Shown here piece by piece: positions 1-5,747 of a DNA stretch of 5,762 bases (position 1 is its first letter; every line of letters begins with the position of its first letter). The DNA comes from Cellvibrionaceae bacterium (GTDB lineage: Bacteria > Pseudomonadota > Gammaproteobacteria > Pseudomonadales > Cellvibrionaceae): contig JAUVQU010000152.1 of the NCBI GenBank assembly GCA_030597965.1, positions 1 to 5,762 of the forward strand, written 5' to 3'. Both the position numbers and the translations under genes were made by a program. Under the pieces are notes generated by a model that searched no databases, had not been told where the DNA came from, and was given only the letters and a program-made list of their open reading frames with translations.

Positions 1-2
1 GT

Positions 3-1616
3 TGGCTGTACGAACCGGTGCTGCGCTGGGTGTTGTTGCACCGACTGCCGGTTGTGGTAGCGGCGGTGTTGCTGGTATTGATTTCCGGTATTCAGACGAC
101 CCGCATGGGGACCGAGTTTGTGCCTAACCTGGATGAAGGGGATATTGCCCTGCATGCTCTGCGCATCCCCGGCACCAGCCTTACTCAGGCGGTGGAAATG
201 CAGCGTTTGCTAGAGGCCCACATTAGTGAATTTCCTGAGGTTTCCCATGTTTTCACCAAACTGGGCACGGCAGAAGTGGCGACTGATCCCATGCCGCCTA
301 ATGTCGCTGACACCTTTGTGATGATGAAGCCTCGGGATCAGTGGCCCAATCCGCGCAAACCCAAGGTGGAGTTGATTGCCGAGATGGAGGCGGTTGCCAA
401 GACTATCCCTGGCAACAATTACGAGTTCACTCAACCTATTCAGATGCGTTTTAATGAACTCATCTCCGGGGTGCGCTCGGATCTGGCGGTGAAAGTTTAC
501 GGTGATGACCTGGACACCCTGGTGGAGCTGGCTGAACAGATTAAAGCGGTAGTCGCCGGTGTATCCGGTGCAGCCGATGCCCGCTCCGAGCAGGTCACTG
601 GCCTGCCTCTGTTATCAGTGATTCCAAACCGTGAACGTCTGGCCTATTACGGCCTGGATGTGGCTAGCGTGCAGGAGGCGTTGCGAGTCGCCATTGCTGG
701 TGAAGTGGTTGGGCAGATCTTTGAAGGTGACCGTCGCTTTGATCTGGTGTTGCGCTTGCCCGATGCACTACGCAGTGATCTTGATGCTCTAGCCCGTCTA
801 CCCATCCCGCTGCCTGACGCCATTCAGCAGGAAATCGACGCTGATGCCGATACTCTGGGACTGATCGAAATGCTGCCACACACCATTCCTCTGCAGGAGG
901 TGGCAGAGATAGAGATCACTCTTGGGCCCAATCAGATTAGTCGCGAAAACGGCAAGCGCCGTGTGGTGGTTACCGCAAATGTGCGCGAACGGGATCTAGG
1001 TAGCTTTGTTGATGAGGTGCAGGCAGCGGTGGCTCGAGAGGTGGAGCTGCCCGCTGGTTACTGGCTCAGCTATGGAGGCACTTTTGAGCAACTGATTTCG
1101 GCCTCTAAACAGCTGACTATCGTTGTGCCGCTGACATTGGTCATTATCTTCGGCCTGCTGTTCATGGCCTTTAACTCTGTCAAGGATGCAGCGCTGGTAT
1201 TCAGCGGCGTACCACTGGCCCTTACCGGCGGTGTGGCTGCATTGGCGTTGCGCGACCTGCCGCTCTCCATCTCTGCTGCCGTGGGCTTCATCGCTCTTTC
1301 CGGTGTCGCGGTGCTGAACGGTGTGGTAATGCTCTCCTTTATACGTGATCTGGTGGCCAAAGGTATTGCCCTGGAACAGGCCATCATCGACGGCGCATTG
1401 ACACGCCTGCGGCCGGTACTCATGACTGCCCTGGTTGCCAGTCTTGGCTTTATACCTATGGCGCTTAATATTGGCACCGGCGCAGAAGTACAACGCCCCC
1501 TGGCCACTGTCGTCATCGGCGGCATCATCTCATCCACTTTGCTGACCTTGCTAGTACTGCCGGTGTTGTACCGGATGGCCTATCGCAAGCAGACAGAAAG
1601 CTTAACTACAGATTAA
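3..1616 (+). CDS. czcA: Heavy-metal efflux RND transporter, CzcA-like, C-terminal half (5' partial)
   Basis: This is the inner-membrane pump subunit of a tripartite metal exporter, using proton influx to drive cation efflux with a CzcB-like adaptor and CzcC-like outer-membrane channel. The frame is open from the window's left edge, so the GTG at 18 is internal and about half of a roughly 1050-residue protein is present. Counting from that GTG, a membrane helix spans about residues 5-27. The second periplasmic porter region runs to about 365, with GTEFVPNLDEGD near 31. Five C-terminal helices follow, with GFIPMALNIGTGAEVQRPLA near 480-500. The stretches GTAEVATDPMPP and MKPRDQWP resemble the CzcA (Co/Zn/Cd) branch more than the CusA (Cu/Ag) branch. 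That assignment is by family memory. The metal-relay acidic residues of helix 4 lie outside the window, so substrate is unproven. The gene is intact to its TAA and GC-rich. Confidence 0.9.
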   Translation, partial: WLYEPVLRWVLLHRLPVVVAAVLLVLISGIQTTRMGTEFVPNLDEGDIALHALRIPGTSLTQAVEMQRLLEAHISEFPEVSHVFTKLGTAEVATDPMPPNVADTFVMMKPRDQWPNPRKPKVELIAEMEAVAKTIPGNNYEFTQPIQMRFNELISGVRSDLAVKVYGDDLDTLVELAEQIKAVVAGVSGAADARSEQVTGLPLLSVIPNRERLAYYGLDVASVQEALRVAIAGEVVGQIFEGDRRFDLVLRLPDALRSDLDALARLPIPLPDAIQQEIDADADTLGLIEMLPHTIPLQEVAEIEITLGPNQISRENGKRRVVVTANVRERDLGSFVDEVQAAVAREVELPAGYWLSYGGTFEQLISASKQLTIVVPLTLVIIFGLLFMAFNSVKDAALVFSGVPLALTGGVAALALRDLPLSISAAVGFIALSGVAVLNGVVMLSFIRDLVAKGIALEQAIIDGALTRLRPVLMTALVASLGFIPMALNIGTGAEVQRPLATVVIGGIISSTLLTLLVLPVLYRMAYRKQTESLTTD

Positions 1617-1618
1617 AG

Positions 1619-1730
1619 AGGCGTATATTCCGCGTGGGCACAAAAATGTGCCCACGCCACTTAGCTTGTTAACCCAGGCCTATATCCTGCGTGACAATAA
1701 AAACTGTTCTCACCCTGATTGGCTTGTTGA
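1619..1730. repeat. Two degenerate tandem copies of a palindrome-bearing repeat, about 57-bp period
   Basis: Copy 1 (about 1619-1672) contains the perfect palindrome. Copy 2 (about 1676-1730) matches its outline: AGGCsTATAT at the start, then TGCGTG, a central AAAAA tract and CTTGTT near the end. In copy 2 the palindrome has decayed to GTGACA/TGTTCTCAC. The shared flanks suggest an old tandem duplication, or two insertions of the same repeat, with only one copy keeping its stem. The alignment was done by eye and includes small gaps. Confidence 0.5.
1632..1657. repeat. Perfect 11-bp palindrome (REP-like hairpin) just after czcA
   Basis: The arm GCGTGGGCACA (1632-1642) and its exact reverse complement TGTGCCCACGC (1647-1657) flank an AAAA loop. 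The hairpin begins 16 bases after the czcA stop. No T-run follows, so it does not look like a standard intrinsic terminator, although it could stabilise or end the pump transcript. GTGGGCAC palindromes of this kind occur as dispersed intergenic repeats in proteobacteria, so a REP-like element is my preferred reading. Confidence 0.8.
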
Positions 1731-1784
1731 TATTATATTTCAGCTTATTAACTATGGTTTATAGAGTGGAAGTAATTGTTTCTG

Positions 1785-2063
1785 TTATTTGCGACGATTA
1801 GGGCGCTGAGTAAGAACAGAGTCAGCAGATGTTTTTGCGGCCTTACTTGAGCCACTGTTTTCAAGTGTTTTTTAAGCTACTGCTCCCGCTCTTGCTCTGG
1901 TAATCTTTGATGGTGTTGGTTTCTTGCTATTATTAAGTGCTTGATGTTTTATCCATTCAATTTTTTGCTCCTCAGTTACTGCAAAAGTTACTGAAAATGC
2001 CACTAGCTCTAATAGCTAATTATCATCAGAATTCTCTATTAAATTAGACTCCAAAAACTCTAT
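1785..2063 (-). pseudogene. Possible decayed small-protein gene in the czcA-usp gap (unidentified)
   Basis: I do not recognise this sequence. On the minus strand one frame runs from a stop at 2066-2064 to a TAA at 1787-1785 with only two internal stops, TAG at 2018-2016 and TAA at 1874-1872. The longer open stretch (47 codons, 2015-1875) contains EEQKIEWIKHQALNNSKK. The final 28 codons read as a Lys/Ala/Ser-rich tail ending TQRPNRRK. The low-complexity basic tail looks protein-like and might be the end of a small DNA-binding or phasin-like protein, but the sequence is AT-rich and chance is a serious alternative. The 554-base gap from 1617 to 2170 otherwise holds only the palindromes noted above and the usp ribosome-binding site. 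Confidence 0.2.
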
Positions 2064-2155
2064 TTAAAAATGCAGGAAAGCTTTGGGATTACCATCCTCG
2101 TGTATAAAGTAGATTCTCTTAGGTGTGTGTTTTTGCTGTTTAGAACTATGTGATT

Positions 2156-2162
2156 GGGGGAG
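2156..2162 (+). promoter_or_regulatory. Strong Shine-Dalgarno site for the broken usp gene
   Basis: GGGGGAG lies 8 bases before the ATG at 2171. This supports 2171 as the true start of the universal stress protein gene, rather than the GTG at 2242 that opens the second, longer half of the frame. No convincing promoter boxes are visible upstream. Confidence 0.6.
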
Positions 2163-2170
2163 ATGCAAAA

Positions 2171-2478
2171 ATGAGAGGTTATGATAATATTTTGTTGGCA
2201 ACTGATTTTTCCGGTCACAGTGAAGCTGCGGGGAAAAAGCTGTGGATTTTGCACGATATTTTGGGTTGAAACTTACGTTGTTTCATGTGACCAATGTTTT
2301 TATTCTGGAAATTATGTCACTTGACTGGATTGGCTTGATACAAAATGCGAAACAGGTGGTCGCAGTCAATCCCTATGGGAGACACGGCATTGATATGCTT
2401 TTGGGATCGATGGCGGACGGGGTTATACGGTGGGCACCTTGTGATATTTTCGCCGCCAGAATTGATTTAGAAGGGTGA
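2171..2478 (+). pseudogene. Universal stress protein (UspA family), frameshifted and internally deleted
   Basis: UspA-family proteins are small cytoplasmic alpha/beta proteins of about 145 residues, many of which bind ATP. The frame from ATG 2171 gives MRGYDNILLATDFSGHSEAAGKK, a classic Usp start, then hits TGA at 2267. The frame entered at GTG 2242 continues the same protein with VDFARYFGLKLTLFHVTNV. The join is at the A-run 2234-2238: with six As instead of five, the protein would read through as GKKAVDFARYF. A second lesion is a missing stretch of roughly 40-50 residues, because the sequence passes from about residue 55 (LDWIGLIQ) almost directly to the C-terminal NPYGRHGIDMLLGS and APCDIFAARI. 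The usual first glycine of the GxxG nucleotide-binding loop is Asn here. Corrected length is about 102 codons. The stop at 2476-2478 sits 6 bases before the mtfA start, so the two were probably cotranscribed. Confidence 0.8.
2470..2475 (+). promoter_or_regulatory. Ribosome-binding site supporting a TTG start for mtfA
   Basis: GAAGGG ends 9 bases before TTG 2485 and lies within the last codons of the usp frame. The mtfA frame is closed by the usp-overlapping TGA at 2476-2478. No ATG or GTG is available in the 5' part of the frame that would keep the conserved N-terminus, so TTG is the best start. The layout suggests translational coupling to usp. Confidence 0.5.
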
Positions 2479-2484
2479 ACCAGA

Positions 2485-3273
2485 TTGAAGTGGCTTGAAC
2501 ATCAGCGTATTCGTTTTACACTCAGCCATCATCCCATTCCTCACGAGGCATGGAAAAAACTGATGCGTGAGGCTGATATCTTCAGCGGTTTGAGCGCTGT
2601 GGAGAGGGCACACCTGCGCGAGCTGACTACTCTGTTTTTGCGCAGCAAGAGCATCAACGGGGTTCAGGGCTTGGTCGTTTCTATGGAAATGGCGCTGGCC
2701 GTGGCGGCCCAGGCCTGCTTGCTAATTCTGAAGCTCGGACTGGATTACTATGACGGCTGGATTGAGGTGGTGATTTACCCCGGTGCTTTTCGAGTGACCA
2801 AAGACAGTGCTGATGAAACGGGATTGGTCTCGCATCAGGAGCAGGCATTGAGCGGCGAATCCTGGTTACGGGGACCAGTGATTCTCTCGTGGGACGATAT
2901 TGCCTCTGATCTAGCGGTGTCCCGCCCCGGAAAAAATGTTGTGGTGCATGAATTTGCCCACAAGCTTGATATGCTCAACGGTAGTGCCAACGGTTTACCG
3001 CCCCTGCATCCTGACATGATACGGTCGCAGTGGACGGCGGTTTTTAGTGATGCCTTTGATCACTTGCAGAAGCAGTTGGCACATCATCAGCGGCCTGGTA
3101 TCAACGCTTATGGTGCTACTGCTCCGGCAGAATTTTTTGCGGTGGCAAGCGAATATTTCTTCACGGACCCACAGACGCTGCAACATCTGTCTCCGGCAGT
3201 CTATGATCAACTTGTGCTGTTTTATTGTCAGGATTCGGCAATACGCCGAGCCGTTGACAAAAAACGAGTCTAA
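2485..3273 (+). CDS. mtfA: MtfA-family zinc peptidase (DgsA/Mlc anti-repressor homologue)
   Basis: This is a cytoplasmic zinc metallopeptidase of family M90. In E. coli, MtfA binds and inactivates Mlc (DgsA), the repressor of the glucose phosphotransferase gene ptsG. Whether an Mlc partner exists in this organism cannot be seen. The 262-residue length matches the E. coli protein (about 265). The HExxH motif is HEFAH at residues 155-159, followed by the family's KLDMLNG. The third metal ligand is probably Glu216 in PAEFFAVASE. Other family landmarks are LGLDYYDGW near 84-92, the YPGAF block, and GPVILSWDD just before the active site. The N-terminus (KWLEHQRIRFTLSHHPIP) matches the family's usual start, which supports the TTG codon. 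The frame has no lesion. It sits 6 bases after the broken usp gene and is followed in the same frame by a glycogen phosphorylase remnant. A link to carbohydrate control is inference from E. coli and from that neighbour. Confidence 0.92.
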   Translation: MKWLEHQRIRFTLSHHPIPHEAWKKLMREADIFSGLSAVERAHLRELTTLFLRSKSINGVQGLVVSMEMALAVAAQACLLILKLGLDYYDGWIEVVIYPGAFRVTKDSADETGLVSHQEQALSGESWLRGPVILSWDDIASDLAVSRPGKNVVVHEFAHKLDMLNGSANGLPPLHPDMIRSQWTAVFSDAFDHLQKQLAHHQRPGINAYGATAPAEFFAVASEYFFTDPQTLQHLSPAVYDQLVLFYCQDSAIRRAVDKKRV

Positions 3274-3366
3274 AAATGGATGAAGGGGGCTATTAGTCAA
3301 AATGCCTCGTTCTTTAACAGCCACCGCATGATGCGGCGCTATGCCACCGAGGCCTATATTCGTTAG
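3274..3366 (+). pseudogene. glgP: 3'-end remnant of an alpha-glucan (glycogen) phosphorylase gene
   Basis: Directly after the mtfA TAA, the same reading frame continues for 30 codons to TAG 3364-3366. It reads KWMKGAISQNASF followed by FNSHRMMRRYATEAY. This resembles the C-terminus of the shorter GT35 alpha-glucan phosphorylases, where a W-x-MK-x-SI segment is followed by FNT-x-RMV-x-EY and an A-Y end. These enzymes release glucose-1-phosphate from glycogen or maltodextrin. The pyridoxal-phosphate site and the rest of the roughly 800-residue enzyme are absent, so the piece cannot be functional. Its abrupt start at the mtfA stop points to a deletion joint there. The final few mtfA residues (VDKKRV) may themselves be altered by the joint. 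Assignment rests on pattern memory of a short tail, so an unrelated origin is possible. Confidence 0.55.
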
Positions 3367-3430
3367 TACAACATGGCGTATTGAGAGCGGATTAACTATG
3401 CTACTTTTTATTATCTGCTATATGTGATGG

Positions 3431-4744
3431 TTAGTTGCAAGCTTGATGAGGTTTGCTCTTTGAAAATAGCCAGGCAGCAATGGCCAAAAAAATGTACAAG
3501 CTGCCAATAAAAATCATTTGGTAAGGTTGATTAACAAACTCGTAATAAAGTATCAATATTGTTCCTGTCATGAGTCCAAGAATAGAAAGCACGGTAATAA
3601 TTGGTGATGAATTAGTTAAGTTTCGGATTTTATGATTGGCATAAGCCATTAATAGCGACACGAGCAAAAAAGTGACATTACCAAATTCAAGAATTACTTG
3701 AAGGCTACCAGCAAGTACAAGACAAAATGCCAGTATTGACATACAAATAATAGAAAAGACGGGCACATGGTTAATGTGTTTTGCAAGAATGCCAGGAAAA
3801 AAGCCATCTTTAGCAATTACTGCCATTTGTCTTTATGCACCGAAAACGGTGCCACTAATTGCGCTGCTTGTTGCAAGCAGTGCACCTATAATGACAAGAT
3901 CAGTTCCCCAGTGGCCTAATACATGTTTTGCACCAGAGGCTAAAGCATATTCTTTGTTTTTTATTATCTCATCAAACGGGATCGCCAGTATCGCTCCAAG
4001 TGATATAACAACATAGATTAAAATCGCTATAAATATGGCTGAATAAATTGCTATTGGGATATTCTTTTCGGGGGTTTCCATTTCGTTAACGGCATTTATT
4101 ACAAGCTGAAAACCTTCATAAGCCACAAAAGTAATTGAAGCTACTATCAAGATAGATAATACGCTTGTGTCATTGTTGCTCTGTAATAAAATCGGCAGTG
4201 TTGTTTGGCAATTATTAACAAGGACAAATGATATTACGGTGAGTATCACCAGCTTGGTATATACCATTATGTCTTCGATTTTTCCCATGTCTTTAACACT
4301 CCAGATATTGATGAGTGTAAAGGTGAGAATTACGCCTCCAGCTACAAGCTTGCGCACCCATTCGCTATCAGAAAATGCAAAGCTGCTGATGGCATAAGAT
4401 GCGAATGTATAGGCATAGAGAGCCAGTGTGCTTATGTGTCCAAATATAACGCACTAGCCTATTAGAGATGCTGAAAAAAGCGAGTCTGGAAATGTTCTTT
4501 TATAGAATGAGTACGTGGCACCTTCGTCTTTATAGTACACACCCAATTTGACATATGAATAAGCAGCAAGCGATGCAATAACACCCCCTAGAATTATTGC
4601 TAAAGGTGTAAACGCACCGATCATTGAAATAGAGATGCCCAGTATGGTAAAAATCCCACCACCAACCATCCCGCCAAGTGCAATGGCAATTAACTCGGGA
4701 ACACCAAGGGTTTTGTTTCTCTTTCTGTGACAAGAATTATTCAT
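3431..4744 (-). pseudogene. APC-family amino-acid permease, full length but with two in-frame stops
   Basis: This gene would encode an inner-membrane amino-acid/polyamine/organocation (APC) transporter with about 12 helices; the substrate is unknown. From ATG 4744 one frame runs 437 codons to TAA 3433-3431, a normal family length. It is interrupted only by TAG at codon 97 (4456-4454) and TAA at codon 304 (3835-3833). Helix 1 carries the diagnostic glycine-rich GGMVGGGIF (residues 24-32). Mid-protein AYEGFQLVINAVNEMETPEKNIP is the conserved helix 6 and loop segment, and the RQMAVIAKDGFFP block follows the second stop. The surrounding sequence suggests codon 97 was Trp (TGG to TAG) and codon 304 was Ser (TCA to TAA). 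No indel is needed anywhere. The gene is markedly AT-rich beside czcA, which suggests separate acquisition. It converges on the glgP remnant. No Shine-Dalgarno site is evident before the ATG. Confidence 0.88.
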
Positions 4745-4766
4745 AAATATTATTTTATTACAGCTG

Positions 4767-4772
4767 ATTATA
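4767..4772 (-). promoter_or_regulatory. Possible -10 box of the permease gene
   Basis: A perfect TATAAT is read on the minus strand at 4772-4767, 22 bases before the ATG at 4744. Transcription would start near 4760, giving a very short leader without a Shine-Dalgarno site. Hexamers at 16-18 base spacing upstream match the -35 consensus poorly, and the region is AT-rich, so this may be chance. Confidence 0.3.
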
Positions 4773-4905
4773 TAGATTAAGGAGCCAACAGCAGATTTAC
4801 GATGGCCATGAGTTTGATCGGATAGTTGCTATAGAACATCCCATTCAACCTGCCAGCAATAAGGAAAAGTCTATTTTTAGATTATTGCTGAGTTGCCGAC
4901 ATTGA
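4768..4905 (+). other. Unidentified open stretch between the permease and the REP/RAYT unit
   Basis: One plus-strand frame is open for 45 codons before TGA 4903-4905 and contains YDGHEFDRIVAIEHPIQPAS. It has no plausible start codon with a ribosome-binding site and begins inside the permease promoter region. It could be the tail of a truncated gene, like the glgP remnant, but I do not recognise the family and the length is compatible with chance. Nothing else is visible between 4745 and 4923 apart from the possible -10 box. Confidence 0.15.
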
Positions 4906-4923
4906 AAGATAATTATCAGCCTT

Positions 4924-4959
4924 GTAGGGCGGATTAGCGCAGCGTAATCCGCCGCATGT
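4924..4959 (+). repeat. REP palindrome, left copy (GTAG foot)
   Basis: GTAG (4924-4927) is followed by the stem arms GGCGGATTA (4928-4936) and TAATCCGCC (4945-4953), with the 8-base loop GCGCAGCG. It ends one base before the TGA of the transposase gene. The whole 36 bases recur as an exact reverse complement at 5535-5570. Confidence 0.9.
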
Positions 4960-4960
4960 C

Positions 4961-5494
4961 TCAACCCGGCTCACCAACAGCCATGTTAATCGAACACTCC
5001 CCCCAGTCCCGCGGGTAGAAATTTTCCTGAACTCGTTTCTCGAATGTTGAATAAGGCCAATCAGCCACAGCGGAAACATAACCGTGCTTAACCGGATTGT
5101 AGTGCAGATAATCCATATGTGTTGCGTAGTCCCGTTCGTCAGAGATGGTGTGCTCCCAGAATCGACGTTGCCAGATTCCACGCTCCCGGTTTTGTCGCCG
5201 AACATCTGAGCGATATTCATTCTTCGGAAGCGATTTTGAAAACAATGTTTTGATCAAACGAATGCGCGTTGAGTAATCGGAATCGCCCGCTGGTAGAGTC
5301 CAAATACAATGCATGTGATCAGGCAGAATCACCCAGCCATCAATATGGAAAGGATATTTTCTTCATACACGCTGAACGACATCTCGTAACAGGTCGATAT
5401 GTTGTACCAGCAACGAGTTTTCGTGGCGTTCCAGTAGATTGATCGTGAAAAAGTAACAGCCACCTTCCACTCGGTTACGACGATAATTTGGCAT
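4961..5494 (-). pseudogene. REP-associated tyrosine transposase (RAYT), interrupted by one TGA
   Basis: RAYTs are single-domain HUH/Y1 nucleases related to IS200/IS605 TnpA that cut and join REP sequences as single-stranded DNA. From ATG 5494 the frame runs 177 codons to TGA 4963-4961, and starts MPNYRRNRVEGGCYFFTINL, a typical family N-terminus. The metal-binding HUH motif is His60-Met-His62 in LPDHMHCIWTLP. The probable catalytic tyrosine is Tyr129 in YLHYNPVKHG. The only lesion is TGA at codon 44 (5365-5363), where relatives usually carry a basic residue before RKYPFHIDGW, so a CGA-to-TGA change is likely. A GTG at 5332 could restart translation after the stop and keep both motifs. That product would lose the first 54 residues, including the first beta-strand, and has no clear ribosome-binding site. 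The ATG has a weak AAAGGA 11 bases upstream. Confidence 0.88.
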
Positions 5495-5534
5495 GGGTGG
5501 ATAGATCCTTTATCAACTTTCCTTTAAGCATTCT

Positions 5535-5570
5535 ACATGCGGCGGATTACGCTGCGCTAATCCGCCCTAC
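5535..5570 (-). repeat. REP palindrome, right copy (inverted)
   Basis: This is the exact reverse complement of 4924-4959. On the minus strand it reads GTAG (5570-5567), then the same GGCGGATTA/TAATCCGCC stem. It lies 40 bases upstream of the transposase ATG. Confidence 0.9.
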
Positions 5571-5596
5571 GGTTCTGCTAGAAGCGGATATCTAAT

Positions 5597-5630
5597 GTAG
5601 GGTGGGTTAGCGTTCTTTGCGTAACCCACC
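5597..5630 (+). repeat. Second REP family: GTAG plus GGTGGGTTA stem
   Basis: GTAG at 5597-5600 is followed by arms GGTGGGTTA (5601-5609) and TAACCCACC (5622-5630) around a 12-base loop that can add two more G-C pairs. The foot tetranucleotide matches the REPs flanking the transposase but the stem sequence differs, so this is a related family. A small separate hairpin, ATCGC-GAA-GCGAT, follows at 5635-5647. Confidence 0.8.
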
Positions 5631-5686
5631 AAGCATCGCGAAGCGATTCGTATTTGTCTCCATACATTTTCCAAAAGATGACTTAC

Positions 5687-5747
5687 ACTCGTTGGTACGG
5701 GTATGCTCGGTGGATTCGGCCTCGGCTAATCCACCTGACGAACGAGT
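5687..5747 (-). repeat. Third REP-like element with nested inverted repeats
   Basis: The inner stem is GGTGGATT (5709-5716) with AATCCACC (5728-5735). An outer perfect 7-base pair, ACTCGTT (5687-5693) and AACGAGT (5741-5747), encloses it. Read on the minus strand the element resembles the REP pattern, but the foot tetranucleotide is GTCA (5739-5736) rather than GTAG. It ends near the window's right edge, so it may belong to a larger structure. Confidence 0.65.

Larger units (their letters stand above)
4924..5570. mobile_element. REP/RAYT unit: transposase gene bracketed by inverted REP copies
   Basis: A RAYT gene on the minus strand is flanked by two copies of the same 36-bp REP sequence in opposite orientation (4924-4959 and 5535-5570), identical over their full length. 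This is the arrangement described for REP-associated tyrosine transposases and their cognate REPs. Both copies have the GTAG tetranucleotide at the foot of the stem, as in E. coli REPs recognised by TnpA-REP. The gene inside carries a nonsense codon, so the unit is probably no longer self-mobilising. Confidence 0.75.

Noticed and set aside
996..1537. Two long minus-strand open frames (155 and 165 codons) inside czcA
   Set aside because: Both lie antisense to strongly conserved transporter sequence, have no family features and no ribosome-binding site. They are shadows of a GC-rich gene.
2080..2120. TATAAA near 2103 as a usp promoter
   Set aside because: The nearest TTG-type -35 candidate is only about 14 bases away and matches poorly in an AT-rich stretch.
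2060..2254. Minus-strand open frame of 64 codons over the usp start
   Set aside because: It overlaps the clear Usp N-terminus and its ribosome-binding site on the other strand and has no recognisable motif.
2995..3324. Minus-strand open frame of 109 codons across the mtfA end
   Set aside because: It is antisense to the conserved MtfA C-terminal region, with no protein-like motifs.
3774..4397. Plus-strand open frames over the permease gene
   Set aside because: They are antisense to well-conserved APC transporter sequence, and their hydrophobic look is complementary-strand artefact.
4882..5220. 112-codon minus-strand frame overlapping the transposase gene
   Set aside because: It runs in a different frame through the RAYT motifs and the REP, so the RAYT frame is clearly the real one.
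3431..5494. Stop-codon reassignment or selenocysteine as an explanation for the in-frame stops
   Set aside because: The permease uses TAG and TAA and the transposase TGA internally, while intact genes here end with TAA and the frames also terminate with TGA and TAG. No single recoding rule fits and no selenocysteine-type context was evident.
5535..5747. CRISPR array
   Set aside because: The palindromes differ in sequence and spacing and are not direct repeats with regular spacers.
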